A stretch of DNA of 64,000 nucleotides, taken from positions 62,001 to 126,000 of the forward strand of contig JACTVC010000055.1 in NCBI GenBank assembly GCA_018417955.1. Direction: 5' to 3'. The position numbers were made by a program, and so were the translations under genes. The DNA is from Laccaria trichodermophora (lineage: Eukaryota > Basidiomycota > Agaricomycetes > Agaricales > Hydnangiaceae). Shown here piece after piece: positions 55,932-64,000 of this stretch. Position 1 is the stretch's first letter, and every line of letters begins with the position of its first letter. The notes below the pieces were generated by a model. That model did not search any database. It saw nothing but the letters and a program-made list of their open reading frames with translations, and was not told where the DNA came from.

Positions 55932-58900
55932 TCTACTTTACTCCCTCTGTGACGCCCTCCTCCATTTCCGATCTCGTTCGCTTCTTTGGTAAGATTGTCT
56001 TTTCTGCTGGCGTCAATGCCTCTTTCTTCTGTGCTGCGCGTGCTTCTCGCTTCGCCTTCTGTGTGGCTCGCAGGCTTTGTGCAATTTTAGCATGTTGTGC
56101 CTTTCGGTCCTCAACCTGATAAAGGGGAATAGGGACAACAAGTGAACGGGGCAAGGCTGCTCGGAGGCGGTGTGCATTGTGAAATCCATGGGTGTTGATG
56201 ACAAAGCTTTCGATGGGTCTGTGTTCAATATATGTCTTGAAGAGACCCGATTGGACTCGCTCCTGTACCAACGGCTGCTTGCCAGATGCTGTACATTTTG
56301 CGAGAGGGCAATCGTGCTGCACATTGTAAAGAAATCCTATGTCCTGTCCGTGTTATTTAGAGTCTACCACAGAAATAGAGACATTGGGGATATGCGTACG
56401 GCAGGGGGTATAACGGCATAGACTGTTTCTTCATGACGCCGAGCTAACATAGGCATCCCGTAGATTTCATGTCGAGTATGACGGACATCAAAGACGTCAA
56501 GGACAACGACAGCGCGTTTGCCTTCGTGTTCTGCCACAATTTCAACAATGCGTCCAGTAATAGACTGCGTGCGCTTTATGATGAAAGGTATTATGGGTAT
56601 ATAACGATGATCAAAAGTGTCTTACATTGAATGGTGACGTTGCAAAGACCCATGATCCTACTAAGCACAAATCTCCAGAACTTGCAACGACATATCGGCA
56701 AGCAGTCCATAGCGATTTGACAGCTTCTGAAGAGTTGACAGCCTTGGCACCTTGAGTCTGGTGCCACGGAATGTACTTTCGTTTCTCGATCTTGTGATCT
56801 GCACTGCGCTTGAGCGGTTCCAATCTAAAAGAGCCTACATATCTCAAGTTAACTGAGTCGTATGGTAGAAATCAGGACATACCGTTGACAGGCTTTTCGT
56901 TACTGGTCCAACCAACAAGAGCCTGAAGCGTCGGATGATCATGAATGAAGTTACGGACAGAAGGCCCTGCTCTATTCCATTCTCCGTTGCCTTCCGGCCA
57001 CCAACCCCCAGTGAGACGATATTTTAAAACTTCTTGACCGGCGAATTGGAATGCTATGTCTCGACTTGGGGCAAGGTGGTTCGAAAAAATAGAGCAGAAC
57101 CTAAAGATAGCGTTGAAACACTCGAAGGTTTCTGTTGCAACACCAACCAGAGGCCCAAAACGGAGAATATCTGCTTTCAAGTGTGCAAGGAGGTGGAGTT
57201 TTAACTTGGATGTTAATTTCGATGGGTCAATCAAGGCAAATAGGTCGAGAACATTTGCAGCAGCAATTTCGACGTCGGACTGCAGGCAAATCATTGAGAA
57301 AAATACTGGGACACCACAAGATTTCAAACTTACAAGATATTCTTCCATATTTCGTATTTCTGGGACCCACAAGAGCGCGGTAAGCTCTCCCACTGCTTTC
57401 ATGAGAAGAAACCGAGTGGAGTCGACTAGATCATAGACATGAAACACATTGACCTGTGTAATAGTTTTAAACTGCCGTCCGATCAGTGAGTTGGCGTATT
57501 GCATGATATAGTTGGCTCGAATGGGGTGTACAGAAAGCCCAGATATGTCAGTTGATTGTAAACGAACTGAGTACGTCTGTTTTTGACTGGCTGTCCATGA
57601 AGTATGCGAGCCGTGCCACAGGTATTTCACAATGCCTAGGAGAATGGTGTGAAGAATTTCCACTGGAGTATCGACAGCAACATCGAACCCTGTCGAATGA
57701 TAAATCCGACAGCGACAGCAAAAATTAAAGGGAAAGTACTCACCATCCAGCTTCAGAAATGGATTGTAAATGTCATTTTTATGTTCCTCCACCCAGGTGA
57801 GCAGTTCGGTCTGAATATCAGTCGCCGTCCGTCTGGGGTTTTCCTTGCGCAATGTTCGTGCCCGATCTATCAGGTAATCAATCCAATATTGGGTGTAAGC
57901 ATCTTTGACCCCAGTCTTAGTTTGCTGATTCTGCACAGCCTGGGCAACACCCAGACAGGCCAGCCGGACCTGGTACTCAACATCTACGACAATCTCTTCA
58001 GCCGAGCGAACATTACCAGGCTGGATACTTCGGTCTAGTAAGCAATACGAATGAGAGACAATCATTACCCACCTCAAAGAGACTATGGAACCCTTCATCA
58101 GATTCTTTAAATTCGTGCGTCCCACCAGCATGACATTTCCTGCACAACTGGTTTCCATTTCCACCGATGTGGCCGCAGACTTCGCTTTGGGCAGGGTTGT
58201 CCCCTGGGCCGCAATTGACGCCTATCTTGAAACGGATTTGTGCTCCCGAAGTTCCATGACGAACCTTCACAGGTTCCTTATGCGTCGACCTATCAGATAA
58301 TCAGTGCCAGCAACACATTCAAACATCATCAACATACTCAATGACCTTTTTAATGCCATGAAACTGTTCTGTGATACTCGCCACTGGCGAGGTTGATACA
58401 AAATGTGTGTGGAATTCTTGTTGAAGAAATTCTCGGGGTAGGTTTCGGTGACTGATATAGATGTTCCAGTGTTTATTCCAGCTCTTGGATCTGTTTCCGG
58501 ACACATCATCACCGAAAACATCTATCAAGCTGGTGTATAGGGGATCTCCCTCTGCTAACGCGCGGTCTGGGTTGGGCATACGCGCTGGATGTCCAGATTC
58601 GATGCTTTGACCTGTTTTTTGTGAGTATACTCAATAGGCAGAATAATTTTGCGACTCACTGGTCCAAGTGGGTAGCAAACCCATGTCTCTCAAGTCTAGG
58701 AAATTATGCTGTAAATTGGACGCCTGTATAAAAATTATTTCACTATCAACCACGTTTGCAACTAACTGTAGTGTTGTCAACCTCCTGTATCAACTGCGAT
58801 TACTTCAAATCTTGCTTACTTGGTCGTCAAACACAACGGTATATGCATCTGCACAGACATTCCCGTCTTCGTCCTCCAGCCATCGCACTGGAATGACATA

Positions 58901-60336
58901 TGTTCCGTTCTTGAGACGGGCAAGTTCGTCAATGTAGTAGTGACAGTTGCCAGCATCATACATGGGGCTTAATGTATGTGGATCTACATCTTTCCTCCAT
59001 TTTTGCGCATGATAAACCTCAGATATAACACCATCCCGGGGAATCACCGGATAGCGGCGGATATGATCGCATACCGCAGGATTGGCCCAGTCCTGTGTAA
59101 AATAAACATCAAGGTCTAATCATGAAGAAGAGATATAAAGCGCACCATGGCCACCAGAGTACGTGGATCATTCATGGAATAAACATTACCTTTGGGAGAC
59201 TGGTGCTGTGTAGTAGGTACACCTGTTGACTTCCGAAGGGAAGCCTGTACCTGACGAAGATGGTATAAAGTCGGAACGTCGTGGGCGCCGCCTTCGCGGA
59301 GTATCCAGAGAAATACGTTCATAAGTCCGTTAGAAACTCGCATTCTAGGAAGATTGTCAAGGATATCAAGCAGGAACATCTGTTATGGGAGGGAAAGTTG
59401 TTTCAGTCGATGATCAATGCTCGAAGGGCTAGTAGAGGGTCTAGACCCACCATCTTTGATTCATAAGGCGACCAAGCATCGTTGTTTTTGGGTTCTCTTG
59501 TGCCTTGTAGTTCATCGGTCAGTACGTCCACTGCATCAGGCGCATTCAAGTCTATCCAAAACATGATAAGCATTGTGGAAACAAGTCCATAAAGAAATAT
59601 ATACTTACGTGCATTCAGCAGCAACTCGGACAGGGTATCACTTTGTTCCAGCTCGTCCAGCAGTAGTCCACCATTACTTGTGTCTTCTTCAGGTGGGAGA
59701 TCTGCGCCATGCCAAAGATTGAAATTATTTGCCTCCCGTTCCAGGCGTTTCCTCTCAAAAGTTGCAGCGAGTGTATGATCAATTCCTGCGTCAAATATTT
59801 CTTCGCCGAGAGTGAAGCGGTCCCACATCTGTTCCTCTTCCTCGCTTTGTTGAGGAGCTCTTGCAGTTGAAGTAACCTCGGGTTGTATTGCAGAGGATAA
59901 TAAGATAAAATCTATGTGCTCTTCCATCGCACTTTCTTCTCTCAAGGTTTGTTCTCCCGCTTTGGCCTTGGATTGTTGAACTTCCCCAGCCTCGAGAGAC
60001 TTGGCATGGTTGTCCGACTTCAAGTGATTTCCTATACTCCCCTTGTTGATCCACCCATCGCCATTTTGTTTGCCTGCCAGACATATAGTGCATCGTGCTT
60101 TCAAGCCGTCGCCAGAAAATTCTATGACTGAGAATCGTTAACATGAAACTGTAAGTTCTGACAGAATTGAGGGAACAAACAGTCAGGTTGTGGATTTGGT
60201 TTGCGTCCTTTTCCCATTCTTCGAAGGGTTGGAATGAAGAGAGCTCAAAGAGAGGTACGGAATTGGTACGAAATTTGAGTTTGACCTCGCTGACGTAAGT
60301 ACGACAATTGTCCTTGATCGATCTTGCTTTTGCCAT
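55932..60336 (-). CDS. Plavaka-family transposase
   Basis: Read right to left in many exons. The N-terminus has a C2H2-like finger (CTICLAGKQ...[12 protein letters not shown], about 60000-60100). Then come [58 protein letters not shown], a Cys/His part [39 protein letters not shown], and [20 protein letters not shown], followed by the family signature [20 protein letters not shown] and APSRDIA. Later exons add [33 protein letters not shown] and a Lys/Arg-rich end. This order is that of the Plavaka transposases described by Iyer and colleagues in fungi. Most exons are open; one join near 60130-60180 does not follow a GT donor, so I cannot say the copy is active. Confidence 0.85.
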
Positions 60337-60363
60337 CTGGTGACCATACTATACAATCTTCCA

Positions 60364-62770
60364 TGGCTAGTTTCCAACGACAACTGCTAGGTTACACAAG
60401 AACAGCGGAACATAACGACGACTCCCCTCCTGAAGGAATAGTCAATAAAATTTTAGCGTTTAAACGCATTACCGCAATGCTGGCGGATATTGAGCGATGT
60501 ACACCAGTTCAAATTGAAGACAATTTAAGGAGCCTGAGGGATCCCGAAAAACGTCTGCAGCTTAAGCTGTGTGAAGCCTTCAGTCACTTGGCTGTTGGCG
60601 AGCATGAAATCGTCGCACTCACCGCGAGGACTGTCGGGCGCACAGTAAACTTTGTCCTTACCAAAAATTATGCTCGCGATGACGGGGATATGATACCCTC
60701 GACACCCCATCCCACCATTTTGTCTCCGTTAATACCAGATGACCTAAGAGAAGGGCAGAGCGGGTTCGATTACATGACTTCCTCGACAAGTAACATGGAA
60801 ATATATTGGTGAGCACAGCATGATAATGACTGTACCTGTCATACCGATAAGACAGAACAGGAATCCGCCATCGCTATACACTCATCTATGGCTTGTCAGT
60901 GACGGTCTCAGTAATGGAGGCCAATCAACCGAGGATCGCCGTTCCTGGCGTGAAGTTAGTGAGAACCTGACACGATACATCGTGGCTCGTTCCTTTCCAA
61001 AGATGGCACGCCGTCTCAACAATAAACGGCTTTCGCTACCTTTTCTAAAGTCTCTAAATGAAGTCAAAGCCATTCCCGTATTGCCCCAGCGTATTATTGA
61101 AAAGGCACATGTCCTCACTGAGGATGACAGTGATCGACGATTCCTCGAGGACTTCATAAACGTTTTCTTTGCGAAGGAGGATCACGACTCCACTGCCAAG
61201 GAGGGTCACGACTTCACTGGCGTGCACATTCCCAATATCCGTCGACTTGCTAGGGACCTACCTCCAGATGATGTAAACCTGGACTTATACACCAACGAAA
61301 CATCCACGGAATTCCATATCATAATAGTAGCCCTCCTTCATGTGTTTCAAGCAAAGTTACAGAGTTTAACAGCCTATGATAAAATGAAAGCCGAACTTCG
61401 AGACACATCCGGGAAGGATTCTAATCGCGAAGGTTTCAACAAAAACGTAGAAAAAGTCCACGCATATGGATACGCTCTTTTGAAGTTATCCAGGGGCCGT
61501 GCATTCCAATTATATTTGGAAAACATTGAAACCCTCCTTGTGGACCCCTTTTTTTCACCTGTAGAAGAGGAACATGACGGTGATGAGGAGGAATATGATG
61601 GTCATAAGCAGGCAGATGAAACAGAAGAACTGTATGACTCTGAGTTGGAGGCAATCCAACCCGCTTTGCCGCAAAGAAAGAGTCTGCCTACCATCTATAC
61701 GGCGTGGTTGCGGCTGATGGTGGCCCATTTTGATGCCGTCGAAATTGTTGTGGAATACCTGGAAAAACGCCAGTGCGACACAGTCTCTGTCGACATCCTG
61801 GTTGCTCCAATTACCGACCAAACCATCCTCCCGTGGCGGGATCTCTTTTCTGGTTGTTATCTTCCAGATACGGACAAGTCTCAAAGTCTGACTGAAAACT
61901 TTCCCTCCCAAGATGACATCCGTGATTTCTTGGAGGAGGGTGTAACAAGAGCAACAGCCACGAAGTGCGACCTTCATTTGGCCACAACTGCTTGTGAACA
62001 ATGGCCATCGAGTCAAGGTCCAAAACACTCCGAGACGGTGGCAACCTTAAAAAAATTCCCTCAGGGTTCCAATGTGATAGCGCAGGTCCGTGATATTGAG
62101 ACCAAGATTGATAAATGGCAGTCAATGCTGGAAAATCGTATCAAGAGAGGCAGACAGCAATTGTCAAAAGACATCTCGTCCATGATCAAGCAACTGAAGA
62201 TGGACCTGGATAAACAGTGTCAACGTCAACGCTTCTATCTAAACCTAGAGGAACCGTCCTTTAAAGGGACCCTCCATTGTGAGGCCTGTCTTGCAAGTCT
62301 CCTACCCTCCTTCGCCGAACACTTCCCGGCCGACAGCAATGAGTACAAGGGGATGGATGTGTCAAAATTACAAGTAGAAGCTCCTCATTTTATCTCTTTC
62401 TGTCCTCTGATTTATTCATTTATAGGGTTGTGGGCAGGTGATTGGAGTCTCGAAACGATGTTGCCCATGTTGTGCAGTATTCCTGCAGTTATTACTCAAA
62501 GGGCACGAAGAAAATTTTGTGGTACGGGGAAACCACGGAAAGATTTTCGCTTGTTCTCTACCGCCATGGACTCCAAGCAACATTGTGGACATGATGACCA
62601 CCATGTTTGGAGGGCTGTTGCTGCGAGATCTTGCGGCCCTGAAAAAGCGAAGGAGAGGGGTAATAGCTTTCAGAGATCGATGCCAGTCTACTGGCTCAGA
62701 CTCCTTATCAATTGAGAGTGATGAGGGTCGACGTATGACCCTCGGCCAGAGATTCTCTGATTCCCCATAG
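60364..62770 (+). CDS. Protein with a C-terminal OTT_1508-like deaminase signature
   Basis: Exons 60364-60808, 60861-62373 and 62426-62770 join in frame into 767 residues. The N-terminal part has a helical segment (LAFKRITAMLADIERC, LCEAFSHLAVGEHEIVAL) shared with the partial paralogue at 63549. A long middle region follows with an acidic stretch and a helical segment (IKQLKMDLDKQ). Near the C-terminus TLHCEACLASLL gives HxE. After the last intron comes QVIGVSKRCCPCCAVFLQLL, giving CxxC, then RGNHGKIFACSLPPW. HxE plus CxxC in this setting is the zinc site of the OTT_1508-like branch of the deaminase superfamily. The substrate (nucleotide or nucleic acid) is unknown. The start codon is 27 bases from the start of the Plavaka gene on the other strand. 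Confidence 0.7.
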
Positions 62771-63548
62771 TGTTGTTCGTCGGATGGTTGCTCATTTGTT
62801 TTGTTTTTGGAAAACTCGAACATTTCAGAAGTTGGACAGTAGAAAAAACACATGAAACATTGTCCAATATTACCAATTAGATTATCTTGAGAAAGTCCAA
62901 CACTTTTTCTTTTCAGGAACATTCTGATTATATTTAAAAAATTTCATCTTGGGAAAGGCATAGGATTTTTTTAAATCCGGGCGAAGAACTTTGCTTTGCC
63001 TTTTCTGAGCTGGTAAAGGGTGAACAAAAGCTTAAATATTCAAAGCATTTCCAAGTTTGTGATATGGTAGTAAAAGTAAGACCTTTAAGAAAAATTAAGA
63101 GGAAAGCCGAAGCAAAGGAATCTTTTGTTTTCAGGCGCGATGCGGAATTGATACAAGGGGCGGGAAAGAATGAGAACAGACTCTTTGTTCGGACGATGCC
63201 GCACAAAAGGCAAGGTGTGGGGGATCCATTCAACTATTCCTTGGATTTTACGAGCAGGGATATTCAAAAATTTCGACTGACTTTCTTTGTTGTGAAGAGG
63301 GAAAATTTTAATTACAAGAAAGACTATTACCCTGCATAATTATTATCCTGTCCTCACAACGTTCCAGCCCAGAAAAAGTATCGGACTTGCTCTGGTTATC
63401 CCGCTTTGGGATGTTTCTCGTGAAAACAGTTCAGATAATATCTGAACTTGAATGCGCCACTGCCAGGTGATTATCATGTGACCAGCTTACAAAGACAAGC
63501 TCGACCAGTCGGAATAATTTATCGCGTGACTGAAAGTTTGCAAGTCAC
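62771..63548. other. Intergenic between two paralogues
   Basis: A+T-rich. A 91-residue frame at 63064-63339 is Lys/Arg-rich and not recognised; I do not call it. Confidence 0.45.
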
Positions 63549-64000
63549 ATGGATGATGCATCCAAGGGTCGATTTACAAGTTTGGTAAACGCCATATTCA
63601 AAGTTGGCCGATTCACTTCTATGCTCGGGTTCATTGACCAAGCTCTTGCTACATTTAACAGTACAGGGAAAGGCCCCTCGTACCAGAAAGGCCCCCCGTA
63701 CCAGGCTCCCTGTGGCGGAGCTTCAACATCCCATTATATTCCTACAAACATTCTAGCGTTTAGGACTATCACATCAATACTCGCCCAGCTTCAGCGCAGC
63801 AGGCCAATCGAGATTATTGATAACCTACAAGACAAATCAATGAATCTCGACTACCGCCGAGAAATCAGGATATGCGATGCCTTTGCTCTCTTGGCCGCTG
63901 GTGGAGAAGAAGTTGTTGCACTGGCCACAAATGGTCGCACTCCCTTTGCCAAACAGCTATGTGTTATGGCCTGCATCGAAGATTATGCCCCCCTTTGCGA
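63549..64000 (+). CDS. Paralogue of the deaminase-like gene, N-terminal part (continues past window)
   Basis: An open frame runs from ATG at 63549 to the right edge. After a Gly/Pro/Tyr-rich start it reads NILAFRTITSILAQLQRSRP, then RICDAFALLAAGGEEVVALA, paralleling the first exon of the gene at 60364 (ILAFKRITAMLADIERC, LCEAFSHLAVGEHEIVAL). The catalytic part lies outside the window. Same orientation, about 780 bases after its neighbour's stop, so the two arose by tandem duplication or belong to a larger cluster. Confidence 0.7.
   Translation, partial: MDDASKGRFTSLVNAIFKVGRFTSMLGFIDQALATFNSTGKGPSYQKGPPYQAPCGGASTSHYIPTNILAFRTITSILAQLQRSRPIEIIDNLQDKSMNLDYRREIRICDAFALLAAGGEEVVALATNGRTPFAKQLCVMACIEDYAPLC

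Noticed and set aside
63064..63339. 91-residue basic frame
   Set aside because: A+T-driven Lys/Asn/Phe content; nothing recognisable.
1..64000. CRISPR array, bacterial operons or ribosome-binding sites
   Set aside because: Spliceosomal introns throughout; no regularly spaced identical repeats.

Overview
This window is nuclear DNA of a filamentous basidiomycete fungus, most likely an Agaricomycete. Almost every gene is split by short GT-AG introns of about 40-60 bases. The transposon families present (a Plavaka transposase, a DUF6589/RecQ-helicase pair, a DUF6729/exonuclease transposase) are, as far as I know, typical of Agaricomycetes. All exon models below come from reading splice sites and protein continuity by eye; no alignment or search was run.

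Layout. 1-1.7 kb: the end of an A+T-rich element gene running off the left edge. 2.1-5.1 kb: two host genes, a mitochondrial protein resembling mS27/Mrp13 and an F-box protein. 5.5-6.1 kb: a small terminal-inverted-repeat (TIR) element with a tRNA-like core. 6.6-8.5 kb: an MFS anion:cation symporter. 9.8-14.5 kb: a repeat zone with a 227-bp tandem duplication, a C-rich minisatellite, a large inverted repeat enclosing a palindromic MITE, and a decayed Tc1/mariner element with another MITE inside it. 14.8-17 kb: a cytochrome P450. 17.6-19.6 kb: two hAT-like non-autonomous elements. 20-29.3 kb: host genes for a Ser/Thr-rich single-pass membrane protein, a DUF2264 protein and a secreted FAD oxidase. 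30.3-36.9 kb: a TIR element carrying a helicase scrap, then a complete 5.2-kb MULE-like transposon. 38-42.8 kb: a small zinc-finger gene, a TKL-type kinase and COP9 signalosome subunit 3. 43.4-44.1 kb: a second copy of the 17.6-kb MITE. 45.2-51.2 kb: RecQ-like helicase and DUF6589 genes tail to tail, followed by tandem repeats. 51.4-54.1 kb: two broken host genes (SLD3-like and an MFS transporter). 55.9-60.3 kb: a Plavaka transposase. 60.4-64 kb: two paralogues of a gene family, one of which carries an OTT_1508-like deaminase signature.

The most notable system is the transposon at 31700-36883. Its DDE transposase carries a complete DEDDy 3'-5' exonuclease domain between the second Asp and the catalytic Glu. 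It is bounded by 24-bp TIRs and an 8-bp target duplication, and a single in-frame TGA interrupts its frame. Second is the probable deaminase gene, placed head to head with the Plavaka gene. Third is the RecQ/DUF6589 pair, which looks like a two-gene mobile unit. Several small elements have perfect target-site duplications, so their limits are firm.
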